DNA of 64,000 nucleotides from an uncultured Novosphingobium sp. Lineage in GTDB: Bacteria; Pseudomonadota; Alphaproteobacteria; Sphingomonadales; Sphingomonadaceae. A program made the position numbers and the translations under genes. Below the pieces are notes generated by a model. It was not told the DNA's origin. It was given only the letters and a program-made list of their open reading frames with translations, and ran no database searches. Each line of letters starts with the position of its first letter. Position 1 is the first letter of the stretch. The DNA is taken from the NCBI GenBank assembly GCA_937996535.1, contig CALKVF010000077.1, forward strand, positions 32,302 to 96,301. The letters run 5' to 3'. This document shows, piece after piece, positions 52,974-61,434 of this stretch.

Positions 52974-53870
52974 TCAGGCTTGCGGTCGTTCGCCCAGCAC
53001 GGTCACCCGCACGCCGACACGGGTATGGGGCGCGTAGTCGAAGATCGCGTGGTGCTGGGTGCAGCGGTTGTCCCAAAACACCATGTCGTTCTGGTTCCAG
53101 GAAATCCGCACGCATATTGCCGGGCTGGTCTCCACGTGGCGGAACAGCACGTCGAGCACGGCCTTGCTCTCGGCCTGCGACAATTCGGGGATGCGAACTG
53201 TGAAGGCCGGGCTGACGAACAGTGTCTTTCGCCCGGTTTCGGGGTGGCGCACCACTACTGGGTGGGTGGTTTCCGGATAACCGCCCTCGGGGATCGGAAA
53301 ACCGTAGAGCCGCGGCAATACTTCGCCGCTGTGGACCGCAGTCAGCCCTTCGATGAACTTCTGCATGGTCGGCGAGAGCGTTTCGTAAGCTAGGCACATG
53401 TTCGCGAACATCGTGTCGCCACCATAGCCGGGTTCGGGCATCTCCTTCATGTAGAGCATCGAGCCCATGGGCGGCCGTTCTTCGAGCGTGGCGTCCGAAT
53501 GCCAGCCCTCGCCGATCGCGACCTTGGAGGTGCTGTCGTTACGCACTTCAAGGATCTCGGGGTTGGGCTTCTTTTGGGCCAGCAGAACGGGATGGAGGTG
53601 CAGTTGGCCCCACTTGAGCCCGAAGGCGCGATGCTGCTGTTCGGTCATGTGCTGGTCGCGGAAGACCAGCACCATGTTTTCGTGCAGCGCGACACGCAGT
53701 TCCGCCAATTGCTCGTCCGTCACACCCTTCGACAGATCGACACCGCCGATCTCCGCCCCGATCGTGCTTGTCAGAGGCCGAACCGAGATGGTCTGGTAGG
53801 CGTGACGCGGCAGGGCATTCCAGGCCTTGATGGCTTCGAGTCCAAAGCTGTCCATTTTCCGATCTCCCAT
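52974..53870 (-). CDS. TauD/TfdA-family Fe(II)/2-oxoglutarate dioxygenase (first)
   Basis: Cytoplasmic non-heme iron enzyme of 298 residues; the family cleaves taurine and other sulfonates or aryloxy acids by hydroxylating the carbon next to the leaving group. The facial triad is visible: His and Asp in GWHSDATLEERPPMGSMLY, and the distal His in CTQHHAIFDYAPHTRVGVR, where Arg in TRVGVRVTV binds 2-oxoglutarate. STIGAEIGGVDLSKGVTDEQ is the family's N-terminal hallmark. The ATG of MGDRK has GGGAGG eight bases upstream; an ATG five codons later is an alternative. It is divergent from the first AraC regulator with operator-like repeats between them. Substrate unknown. Confidence 0.9.
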   Translation of the reverse strand: MGDRKMDSFGLEAIKAWNALPRHAYQTISVRPLTSTIGAEIGGVDLSKGVTDEQLAELRVALHENMVLVFRDQHMTEQQHRAFGLKWGQLHLHPVLLAQKKPNPEILEVRNDSTSKVAIGEGWHSDATLEERPPMGSMLYMKEMPEPGYGGDTMFANMCLAYETLSPTMQKFIEGLTAVHSGEVLPRLYGFPIPEGGYPETTHPVVVRHPETGRKTLFVSPAFTVRIPELSQAESKAVLDVLFRHVETSPAICVRISWNQNDMVFWDNRCTQHHAIFDYAPHTRVGVRVTVLGERPQA

Positions 53871-53952
53871 CGAATGCGCCTCCCGAATTGCCGGGCTGGT
53901 TAGTTGCGGCGCAGGTCCGATTGCCGGGATAGGGTTGGTCTGATGTAGAGGA

Positions 53953-53986
53953 TTGACATATTCTGCCATTCACTTGACAAATATTC
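53953..53986 (+). promoter_or_regulatory. Direct-repeat operator before the first AraC gene
   Basis: TTGACATATTC (53953-53963) and TTGACAAATATTC (53974-53986) are 21 bp apart, two helical turns, directly before the araC ATG. AraC-family proteins typically bind such tandem half-sites. A very similar pair precedes the second AraC gene (62404-62435). Confidence 0.65.
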
Positions 53987-53988
53987 AC

Positions 53989-54993
53989 ATGCCAACTGGC
54001 TCCACAATCCACCTCACCCGCAGTGCCGCGATCTATGGTTTCGGTGAAGTGCTTGCGCGGTTGGGGCACGAGCCGCACCAGTTTGTGCGCCAGGCTGGAC
54101 TGCCATACGCTTGCCTGAGCGAAGCCGAGCTTCGTATACCGACGCTCGCAATGCTGCGCATGTTGGAAAGCGCGGCCGAACAGACCGGAGTGCACGACCT
54201 GGGGCTGCGCATCGCCGCAAACCGCCCGGATTCAAGCTCGGGCGCATTCGGCGTGATGGTGCGCGAGCAGGCAACCTTACGCGAAATGCTGCAGGCAATG
54301 GTCCAGAATATCTGGATCCAGATCGAAGGGCTGAACTTCGCGCTGGAAGAGGCGGGCGGCCTGGCGACGTTCGCGATCGAATTCGTCGACCCGCAAGGCC
54401 AGCCGGTTACACAAGCGGTCGAACTGGTCGCGGCCAACGTCGCGCGGAGCCTGCAACATGTCCTGGGGCCATACTGGGAACCGGAGATGGTTATTTTCCG
54501 GCACAGCAAGCCGGAAAGCTTGAGCACCCATCTGACGGCATTCCGCCGGGTTCCTTTCTTCATGCACGATCGTAATGCGATTGTGATGCTTTCGGCTGAC
54601 CTCGATCGTTCGATGCCCCGCGCCGATCCCGAGGCGGCGAAGCATCTAGCACATTATCTCCAATTGATCGCCGGTTCGCGCCAGCAGGACTTTATCGGCA
54701 AAGTGCGGCAATTGATCGCTGCCCTGCTTCCGCAAGGCCTGTGCCGCATGGACCGGCTCGCACGGCAACTGGATATCCATGAGCGCACGTTGCACCGCCG
54801 GCTTGAGGCGGAGGGCACCAGCTTTGGCCAATTGCTTTTGGAAGTGCGGACCGAGTTGCTGGAAACCTATCTCGCACCCGGCCAGCGCTCGTTGACCGAA
54901 ATCTCTGAGCTGCTCGGCTTCTCCAGCCTCAGCGCATTTTCGCGCTGGAAACGCGGCTTGCCGAAACAGACGACCTTGCGCCTGTCAGAATAA
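53989..54993 (+). CDS. AraC-family regulator (first), with N-terminal effector domain
   Basis: A 334-residue regulator of the OruR/ArgR-like type: N-terminal ligand domain (arabinose-binding-like, from SAAIYGFGEVLARLG to VMLSADLDRS) and C-terminal double helix-turn-helix with LCRMDRLARQLDIHERTLHR and RSLTEISELLGFSSLSAFSR. The ATG of MPTGSTIHLTR is chosen because the direct-repeat operator lies immediately upstream; an in-frame ATG 12 codons earlier would run through it. It is divergent from tauD1 and precedes the monooxygenase operon, and probably controls both. It is a paralogue of the regulator at 62440 with the same domain plan. Confidence 0.9.
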   Translation: MPTGSTIHLTRSAAIYGFGEVLARLGHEPHQFVRQAGLPYACLSEAELRIPTLAMLRMLESAAEQTGVHDLGLRIAANRPDSSSGAFGVMVREQATLREMLQAMVQNIWIQIEGLNFALEEAGGLATFAIEFVDPQGQPVTQAVELVAANVARSLQHVLGPYWEPEMVIFRHSKPESLSTHLTAFRRVPFFMHDRNAIVMLSADLDRSMPRADPEAAKHLAHYLQLIAGSRQQDFIGKVRQLIAALLPQGLCRMDRLARQLDIHERTLHRRLEAEGTSFGQLLLEVRTELLETYLAPGQRSLTEISELLGFSSLSAFSRWKRGLPKQTTLRLSE

Positions 54994-55109
54994 GTCAATT
55001 TCGCGTCCGAATCCGACAACACCCGCGACGCTCGATTTCTTATCCCGCTTCCATGGCCGCCAAAGATGGCCGTGCATCCAAACCGGACAGCGCAAGCGGG
55101 AGATTGCAA

Positions 55110-56741
55110 GTGGAAACCGAACAGTCCGGCAATGTGCCGACCTTCGATGCGATCATCATCGGTGCCGGGCTTGCCGGGATGCAGCAGCTGCACCTGCTGC
55201 GCGGGCTGGGCCTCAGTGTACGGGTCTATGAGGCCAGCGACGATGTCGGCGGGACCTGGAACATCAGCCGCTACCCTGGTCTGCGGCTCGATTCCGAAAG
55301 CCACACCTATGCTTACGCCTTCGATGACGAAATCCTGCAGGAATGGAACTGGACCGAACGCTTCGTGGGACAGGACGAGCTGTGGCGCTACTTTCGCTTT
55401 GTCGCCGAAAAGCTCGATCTCCGGCGTGACATCGTGTTCGACACCAAGGTTGAACGCGCCAGCTTTGATGAGGACCGCAATGTCTGGCTGGTCGAAACCT
55501 CGGACGGGGCTCGGGCCGAAGCTAGCTATCTGATCTCCTGCATCGGCGCGCTGGTCGCCGCGCCGCAAATGCCACGGATATCCGGGATCGAAAGCTTTGC
55601 CGGCGAAGCCTATCACACCAATGCCTGGCCGCGCGATCATGTCGTCAGCTTTGAAGGCAAGCGCGTGGCGGTGATCGGCACCGGGGCTACCGGTGTTCAG
55701 ATCGTGCAGGAAGTGTCCAAGACCGCAGGGCACCTGACCGTATTTCAGCGCACCGCCAACTGGTGTGCGCCGCTGGGCAACGGCCCTATCAGCCAAGCCG
55801 AAATGGACGAGATCAAGGCCAACTACAAAGATATTTTCGCCCGCTGCAAGGCGACATACGCCCAGTTCGATCACCAGATCGACCCGCGCAGCGCGCTTTC
55901 GGTTTCAGCCGAGGAGCGCGAGGCGCTTTTTGAAAAGCGCTACTACGAACCGGGCTTCAGCATCTTCCTGGGCGTATTTATCGATTGCCTATTCGATCCG
56001 CGTGCCAATGCGCTGCTCAGCGATTTTGCCGCGCGCAAGATCCGCCAGCGCGTCAATGATCCCAACGTGGCCGAGATCCTGATTCCCAAGGACCATGGCT
56101 TTGGATCGCGGCGCCTGCCGCTCGAAACCAACTATTACGAAGCCTACAACCGCGACAACGTCAGCCTGGTCGATTGCCGCGCGACCCCGATTGAGGCGAT
56201 AACGCCGGGCGGAATCCGCACCAGCGAAAGCGAGCTGCCGTTCGACATGATCATCTATGCGACCGGGTTCGACGCTGTGGTCGGCCCCCTCGCCCGGATC
56301 GACGTGCGGGGGATCGGCGACCAGGTGCTCAAGGATAAGTGGGCCGATGGCCCGGTCTCGTGGATGGGGATGCACACTAACGGTTTTCCCAACTTGCTGA
56401 TCGTCGGCGGGCCGAACAGTTCGGCCACGCTGTGCAACGTCCCGCGCTGCATCGAGGACATGGTCGGCTGGACGACGCAGCTCATCGCCCATGTTCGGGC
56501 CAATGGCCACAGCCGGTTCGAAGTGACCGAGCAGGCCGAACAAGGCTGGACCGATGCAATCCTAGCGGCGTCCGAACAGACGCTTGCCGCGCATGTCGAC
56601 TCCTGGTTCACCGGGGTCAACAGCAACATCGACGGACGCCAGAAGCGCCGCTTCCTGCTCTACCCGCCCGGTGCGGTATCCTACCGCGAAGAGCTCGAAG
56701 CTTCTGCCGCACAGTCCTATCCGCAGCTGACATTCGCCTAA
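55110..56741 (+). CDS. Baeyer-Villiger-type flavin monooxygenase
   Basis: FAD- and NADPH-dependent enzyme that turns ketones into esters or lactones. It has two Rossmann motifs (IIIGAGLAGMQQ and VAVIGTGATGVQIV) on either side of the class I fingerprint FAGEAYHTNAWP (residues 163-174), plus DVGGTWNISRYPGLRLDSES, where the usual GA-R-CD reads GLRLDS. Length 543 fits the family. A GTG with GGGAG eight bases upstream is preferred; an ATG 19 codons earlier has no ribosome site and adds an unrelated lysine/serine-rich leader. It follows araC1 and precedes an MBL-fold hydrolase by 11 bp. The natural substrate would be an aryl or alicyclic ketone; FMO-type S-oxygenation is an alternative. Confidence 0.92.
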   Translation: METEQSGNVPTFDAIIIGAGLAGMQQLHLLRGLGLSVRVYEASDDVGGTWNISRYPGLRLDSESHTYAYAFDDEILQEWNWTERFVGQDELWRYFRFVAEKLDLRRDIVFDTKVERASFDEDRNVWLVETSDGARAEASYLISCIGALVAAPQMPRISGIESFAGEAYHTNAWPRDHVVSFEGKRVAVIGTGATGVQIVQEVSKTAGHLTVFQRTANWCAPLGNGPISQAEMDEIKANYKDIFARCKATYAQFDHQIDPRSALSVSAEEREALFEKRYYEPGFSIFLGVFIDCLFDPRANALLSDFAARKIRQRVNDPNVAEILIPKDHGFGSRRLPLETNYYEAYNRDNVSLVDCRATPIEAITPGGIRTSESELPFDMIIYATGFDAVVGPLARIDVRGIGDQVLKDKWADGPVSWMGMHTNGFPNLLIVGGPNSSATLCNVPRCIEDMVGWTTQLIAHVRANGHSRFEVTEQAEQGWTDAILAASEQTLAAHVDSWFTGVNSNIDGRQKRRFLLYPPGAVSYREELEASAAQSYPQLTFA

Positions 56742-56752
56742 GGATACGAACC

Positions 56753-57673
56753 ATGAAATGGACCATTGGGGAAATCACCGTCACCGCGATCGTCGAACAC
56801 GAGATGACCGGGTTCGAGGTGATCATGCCTTCTGCCACCCCGGTTCGCGTTGCAGACGCGGCCTGGCTGCGGCCGCACTTCGTTGACGAAAACGGCAGTC
56901 TCAAGGGCGCAGTCCAGGCCTTTGTGGTCGAGACACCAAGCTGCCGGATGGTGATCGATACCTGCGTCGGTAATGACAAGAACCGGCTGGCCATGGCGCA
57001 GTGGAACCAGCACCATGGGCCGTTCCTCGAACGGATGCGGCAGGCCGGGTTCCCGCCGGAAAGCATCGACTTCACGGTTTGCACCCACTTGCACGTCGAT
57101 CACGTTGGCTGGAACACCTACCTTGAAGATGGGGTGTGGAAGCCGACCTTTCCGAATGCCCGCTATCTCTTCGCCAAGGCGGAGTTTGATTTCTGGCAAG
57201 AGGCACTGACCGCCCCCGCGCTGTCGCTGGCCGATGCCAGCAATCCGACCGAACTGTTCAGCGCTGCGGGCGATGCCGATACCCGGTCGGCTCACGCAGA
57301 TTCGATCCAGCCGGTTGTCGATGCGGGCCTGGTCGATCTGGTCGCGACCGACCACGTAATCTGCGCTGGCGTCCGCTTGGTTCCCAGCCATGGGCACACG
57401 CCCGGCCACGTCAGCATCGCGATCGAATCACAGGGCGAAACCGCGCTGATTACCGGGGATTCAATTCACCACCCGGTCCAGATCGCGTTCCCTGATATTC
57501 GCACGCACCTCGACTTCGACGGTGAACAGGCAGAAGAAACCCGGTTTGGCCTGCTTCGCGATGCCGAAGCGAGCGGACTGCTGCTGATCGGCACTCACTT
57601 TGCCGCCCCCACGGCGGGGCGGATCTGCCGGCATGGTGAAGGCTGGCAGCTGGTCCACGAAACCACCGATTGA
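56753..57673 (+). CDS. MBL-fold metallo-hydrolase (lactonase/esterase-like)
   Basis: A 306-residue zinc hydrolase with HLHVDHVGW (His-x-His-x-Asp-His), a further His in SHGHTPGHVSI, the bridging Asp in TGDSIHHPVQ and a last His in LLIGTHFAAP. The layout resembles the methyl-parathion-hydrolase/quorum-lactonase group. It starts 11 bp after the monooxygenase with AAGGA before the ATG, so the likely job is opening the ester or lactone that the monooxygenase makes. A persulfide-dioxygenase role, as in MBL-rhodanese pairs, is less likely because the length and metal motifs fit the hydrolase group better. No signal peptide. Confidence 0.88.
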   Translation: MKWTIGEITVTAIVEHEMTGFEVIMPSATPVRVADAAWLRPHFVDENGSLKGAVQAFVVETPSCRMVIDTCVGNDKNRLAMAQWNQHHGPFLERMRQAGFPPESIDFTVCTHLHVDHVGWNTYLEDGVWKPTFPNARYLFAKAEFDFWQEALTAPALSLADASNPTELFSAAGDADTRSAHADSIQPVVDAGLVDLVATDHVICAGVRLVPSHGHTPGHVSIAIESQGETALITGDSIHHPVQIAFPDIRTHLDFDGEQAEETRFGLLRDAEASGLLLIGTHFAAPTAGRICRHGEGWQLVHETTD

Positions 57674-57689
57674 ACGAAGGAGGCGAAAA

Positions 57690-58283
57690 ATGAGCAGAGC
57701 AGAGCAGCGCGCAGCGGCAGTTGAAGCTGCAATCGCCGATATTCGTACGATCATGATGAAAAAGGGCGAAACCCGCGAAGGCCTCGAGGCCGTCAGGCAG
57801 CGGTTGATTGCCTTGGCTGCACGGTCCGATCTGTTTCAGGCCGAGGACTTTCCCACGCCCGGCGAGGGAGAGAGCGGCAATTCCGCACTCTACCGACTCT
57901 ACGAGGAAACCGACGGGACCTTCGCCCTCTACATCAATGCGTCGGGCGGCAGCTATTCCACCCCGGTGCACAATCACACCACCTGGGCAGTCATTGCCGG
58001 CATTTCCGGAGGCGGCGAACAGAACCACTTCTTCAAACGCGGAGCCGATGACAAGCCCGAGCGCATCGGTGGCAAGCTCGTGACGCCGGGCGAGGCGGTT
58101 GCCTTCCTGCCCGATGAATTCCACGCGATCGCCATCGATGCACCCTTGCTCAACTTCCATCTCTACGGACGCGGTCTCGAACAACTCGATGCGCGGGAGT
58201 ATTACCGCGAAGCTGAAGGGCAGTGGGCGATCTTCCCGCCACATTCCGACATCCGCGACGCGCGCGTCTCGGCCGTAGGTTAA
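57690..58283 (+). CDS. Cysteine-dioxygenase-like cupin (thiol dioxygenase)
   Basis: A 197-residue non-heme iron cupin. The metal motif is in YSTPVHNHTTWAVIAGISGG (His-x-His), with the third His in LPDEFHAIAIDAPLLNFHLY. Members oxidise cysteine, 3-mercaptopropionate or related thiols to sulfinates. The arginine and tyrosine residues that choose the thiol cannot be aligned by eye, so the substrate is open. AAGGAGG precedes the ATG; the gene is 16 bp after the MBL hydrolase and 7 bp before the multi-rhodanese, so it is part of one operon. Pairing of this cupin with a long rhodanese recurs in proteobacteria, which supports a sulfur function. Confidence 0.87.
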   Translation: MSRAEQRAAAVEAAIADIRTIMMKKGETREGLEAVRQRLIALAARSDLFQAEDFPTPGEGESGNSALYRLYEETDGTFALYINASGGSYSTPVHNHTTWAVIAGISGGGEQNHFFKRGADDKPERIGGKLVTPGEAVAFLPDEFHAIAIDAPLLNFHLYGRGLEQLDAREYYREAEGQWAIFPPHSDIRDARVSAVG

Positions 58284-58290
58284 GCCTCGG

Positions 58291-59892
58291 ATGGTAGGGA
58301 AACTCACCGGAGCACAGGTTCGCGCGTCGCTGATGGCCGGTGGCGAGCTGGCGCTGATCGATGTGCGCGAACAGGGCGTCCACTACCAAGGGCACCCGTT
58401 CTTTGCCTGCTCGATCCCGCTCTCGCGGCTTGAACTGATGGTGGACGAACTACTGCCCCGCAGGACGGTGCCGATCGTCTTGCTCGATAGTGGTAACGAG
58501 GGTCTCGCTGAGCGCGCAGCCGTCAAGATGGCCGAGCTGGGTTACTGCGACATCGCGATTCTCGAAGGTGGCTGTGCGGGCTGGGTCCAGAGCGGGGGCG
58601 AACTGTTCAGCGGGATGAACGTCCCGTCCAAGGCGTTCGGTGAATTCGTCGAGCACACCTATGCCACGCCGCGGATCACGCCGAATGAACTCATCGCGCT
58701 GCAGCGCACCGACAGGCCGCATATCATCCTAGATTCTCGACCGTTCGACGAATACCACCTGATGAACATTCCGGGCAGCATCGACATGCCCGGGGCTGAG
58801 CTCGCCTGGCGGGTGCATGATCTGGTTCCTGATCCCGATACGCTGGTAGTGGTCAATTGCGCCGGACGTACCCGAAGCATCATTGGCTGCCAGTCGCTGC
58901 GCAATGCAGGCATTCCCAACCCCGTGGTCGCGCTCAAGGATGGAACGATGGGCTGGGACTTGGCGGGCCTTTCCTGCGAACGTGGATCGTACCGCACTGC
59001 ACCGCCGCCCGGCCCCACTGCCACCGCTCGAGCACAGCACGCTGCGCAAGAAGTAGCGAGGCGCTATCAGGTATCCTTCATCGAACGGGCGATGGCTCAG
59101 GCATGGATGGCCGATCCTGCCCTCACAACTTACCTGCTCGATGTGCGAACTGCAGAGGAGTTCGGCCAGACCCATATCGTCGGCTCGCGGCACGCGCCCG
59201 GCGGACAGGTGGTGCAGTCGACCGACGAATTCGTGGCGGTCCGCGGAGCTCACGTCATCTTGATCGATCCGCAGCAGGTCCGTGCGATCATGACTGCTTC
59301 CTGGCTTAACCAGATGGGGCTCAATCATGTCCACGTCCTGCTGCCCGAGGGCGAAGACGGCTTTGGCGGGTGGCCCCTCGCCGCTGGCATTCCAGGCCAT
59401 GCAGCGCCATCGCTGCGAGGCATAGAGCAGGTCTGCGCGGAAGATCTGGCTTCCCTGCTTGGTCAGCCGGGGCTAGCCGTGATCAATCTCGCCACCAGTC
59501 TCGCGCATGCCCGCAGGCACATTCCCGGCGCCTTTTGGGCGGTGCGATCAAGGTTGGCCGAAGCCCGCGAAGCAATCGGCGCCGTTCAGCGGATCGTCTT
59601 AACCGCTGACGATCCCAGCCTGGCCGGACTGGCCGCCCCAGAGGCGGAAAAACTGTGGCATGATGGCACAGTCGAGGTGTTAGCTGGTGGAAACGCTGCC
59701 TGGTTCGCAACCGATCGCCCGATCGAGACCGGACACCAGCGCATGACCACCATTCACGACGACATCTGGTACAAACCCTATGAGCTGGGCGATGATTATG
59801 CCTCCGCCGCCCGCGCCTATCTCGAATGGGAAGTGGGCCTGCCCGATCAGGTTGCTCGAGATAAAACGATCCAGTTCAGGATCTATGATTAA
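58291..59892 (+). CDS. Four-domain rhodanese with one intact catalytic loop
   Basis: A 533-residue cytoplasmic protein made of four rhodanese homology domains. Domain 2 (about 130-225) keeps the active-site loop LVVVNCAGRTRSIIGCQSL. In domain 1 the loop reads PIVLLDSGNEGLAERAAV, in domain 3 HVILIDPQQVRAIMTASW and in domain 4 RIVLTADDPSLAGLAAPE, all without the catalytic cysteine. CDC25-like fold remnants LIDVREQGVHYQGHPFF, ILDSRPFDEYHLMNIPGS and LLDVRTAEEFGQTHIVGS mark the domain starts. The C-terminal tail IWYKPYELGDDYASAARAYL is conserved in this protein type. The inactive domains may serve assembly or substrate transfer. It is the last gene of the operon and converges on the alpha/beta hydrolase (12 bp between stops). 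Confidence 0.9.
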   Translation: MVGKLTGAQVRASLMAGGELALIDVREQGVHYQGHPFFACSIPLSRLELMVDELLPRRTVPIVLLDSGNEGLAERAAVKMAELGYCDIAILEGGCAGWVQSGGELFSGMNVPSKAFGEFVEHTYATPRITPNELIALQRTDRPHIILDSRPFDEYHLMNIPGSIDMPGAELAWRVHDLVPDPDTLVVVNCAGRTRSIIGCQSLRNAGIPNPVVALKDGTMGWDLAGLSCERGSYRTAPPPGPTATARAQHAAQEVARRYQVSFIERAMAQAWMADPALTTYLLDVRTAEEFGQTHIVGSRHAPGGQVVQSTDEFVAVRGAHVILIDPQQVRAIMTASWLNQMGLNHVHVLLPEGEDGFGGWPLAAGIPGHAAPSLRGIEQVCAEDLASLLGQPGLAVINLATSLAHARRHIPGAFWAVRSRLAEAREAIGAVQRIVLTADDPSLAGLAAPEAEKLWHDGTVEVLAGGNAAWFATDRPIETGHQRMTTIHDDIWYKPYELGDDYASAARAYLEWEVGLPDQVARDKTIQFRIYD

Positions 59893-59904
59893 CTTACGCG
59901 CGCG

Positions 59905-60903
59905 TCATTCAGGCTGTGCTGAGACATTGGCAAGGAAGGACAGCAGTTCGGCAGTCACTCGCTCCGGGCTTTCTTCGGGCGCCCCATGTCCCACTCCCGG
60001 CAGTAGCACCTTGCGGACCAGTCCGGGGTAAATCTCGTCCAGCTGATCATAGAGCGGCTGCATCGCGGTGAGCGCGGGATCGGCAGCGCCACCAATGAAC
60101 ACCGTGGGCTGGTTGATGCGCTGACCAGCCCAAGCCGCAGTCAGCTCCCAGTTCAGATCGCGACAGCGGTAATGCGCCAGCGGCGGCGTAAAGCCGTGCG
60201 CAGCGTAGTGACGGACATATTCAGATAGTGCTGCCTCCCCTAGCCAAGCCGGGACCTGGCCGGGATCGGGCAGAGTATCGAGCGCGGTTTCGCCCGGCAT
60301 CACGATCAACCGCCAACGCTCCGCCTCGCTCGCTGTGCCCGAAATTGCGTTGAAGATGCTTCGTAGGCTCACCGCCGGATCGCGATCGAACTGCGCGTCG
60401 GCCAGACCCGGTTCTTGGAAATAGTGATGGTAGAAACGTCCGCCAGTCTGCGCCTCAATTCCAGCCCAGCCCGCAGATGGGGGCTGGACCTCACGCGGGG
60501 GGACTACAGTGCTGACCAACGCGAGCGCAGGAAACAGGTCGGGCCGCAGCCGCGTAGCCGCCGCAGCCACCCAGGCGCCAAGGTCGTGTCCGACCAACAC
60601 CGCCCTCTGCTCATCAAGCGCATCCAGCAGGGCGACAATATCGCCGGCACAGTGGAGAATCGTATAGTCCCGGCTATCGGCGGGCTTCCCACTTTCGCCA
60701 AAGCCGCGAATGTCCGGAGCGATCACCCGGTATCCGGCTTGCGCCAGCGCCGTAATCTGATGACGCCATTCGAACCAAGTATAGGGGAAGCCGTGCAGCA
60801 GGATCACCGTCGGCCCTGCCCCCTCCTCAACATAGTGGAGCGCGATGCCGTTGGCCTCGATCGTGCGGTGTCCGAAGCTGGCGGGGTCGATCCCGTCTGG
60901 CAT
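59905..60903 (-). CDS. Alpha/beta hydrolase, epoxide-hydrolase-like
   Basis: A 332-residue enzyme with the oxyanion HGFPYTWFEW, nucleophile elbow VLVGHDLGAWVAAAA (aspartate, as in epoxide hydrolases and haloalkane dehalogenases), acid Asp in VFIGGAADPALTAM and catalytic His in LLPGVGHGAPEESPE. The ATG of MPDGIDPASFG lies 5 bp after the cupin stop codon; a longer frame overlaps the cupin gene. An aspartate nucleophile favours epoxide, halide or beta-diketone substrates over simple esters. It is the last gene of the tauD2 operon. Confidence 0.88.
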   Translation of the reverse strand: MPDGIDPASFGHRTIEANGIALHYVEEGAGPTVILLHGFPYTWFEWRHQITALAQAGYRVIAPDIRGFGESGKPADSRDYTILHCAGDIVALLDALDEQRAVLVGHDLGAWVAAAATRLRPDLFPALALVSTVVPPREVQPPSAGWAGIEAQTGGRFYHHYFQEPGLADAQFDRDPAVSLRSIFNAISGTASEAERWRLIVMPGETALDTLPDPGQVPAWLGEAALSEYVRHYAAHGFTPPLAHYRCRDLNWELTAAWAGQRINQPTVFIGGAADPALTAMQPLYDQLDEIYPGLVRKVLLPGVGHGAPEESPERVTAELLSFLANVSAQPE

Positions 60904-60908
60904 CGGGG

Positions 60909-61388
60909 TCAGTTGCCCGCGAAGCTGGTGATGTCGACCGGAGCAATTCTGTTGGCTGTGCAATAGTCATCGTACCGCTTGAGCATGGTCTTCCAGTTCT
61001 CGACCGCGAGAATGTTGTCGTTCTCGTCGACAATGTTCCAGTCGCCCGTCACAATGTTTAGCGTCACGACATCCTCACCCGGTTGGGCGACAGGCGTGTG
61101 CGCCGAAGCGGCAGTCTCGAAGACGAAGCTGCCGGGACCGGCAATCCACTCGTGTTCCTTGTAGCCCCAGCTTCCGGACAGGGTGTAAACATGGACCGTG
61201 CCCGAATGGTAATGCTTGGGCAATTCCATGCCGGCAGGCACGCGCAGCAGCGACACCCATTCACCGTTGACCGGATTGAGCCGGATGATCTTGAGCCCAA
61301 GCTCTTCCGAATAGGGGAGAAATGGAATCCAAGGCAGCGCTTCGACATCGGTCAAGGCCGCGCCGACGGTATTTGCGAAATAGTTCAT
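60909..61388 (-). CDS. Cupin dioxygenase, 2,4'-dihydroxyacetophenone-dioxygenase-like
   Basis: A 159-residue cupin with LPKHYHSGTVHVYTLSGSW (His-x-His plus His) and a later His in FETAASAHTPVAQPGE, giving the iron ligands. WVSLLRVPAGMELPKHYHSG and the C-terminal MLKRYDDYC resemble enzymes that cleave the C-C bond of hydroxylated acetophenones. In this cluster it could act on a ketone related to the monooxygenase substrate. The gene lies between tauD2 (46 bp upstream) and the alpha/beta hydrolase (5 bp downstream). A carboxymuconolactone-type or ChrR-like sensor cupin is a less likely alternative. Confidence 0.75.
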   Translation of the reverse strand: MNYFANTVGAALTDVEALPWIPFLPYSEELGLKIIRLNPVNGEWVSLLRVPAGMELPKHYHSGTVHVYTLSGSWGYKEHEWIAGPGSFVFETAASAHTPVAQPGEDVVTLNIVTGDWNIVDENDNILAVENWKTMLKRYDDYCTANRIAPVDITSFAGN

Positions 61389-61434
61389 GGCAAGCTCTCC
61401 AGGGGTGGGTTCGAGGTCTCCGGACGCAAGCCGG

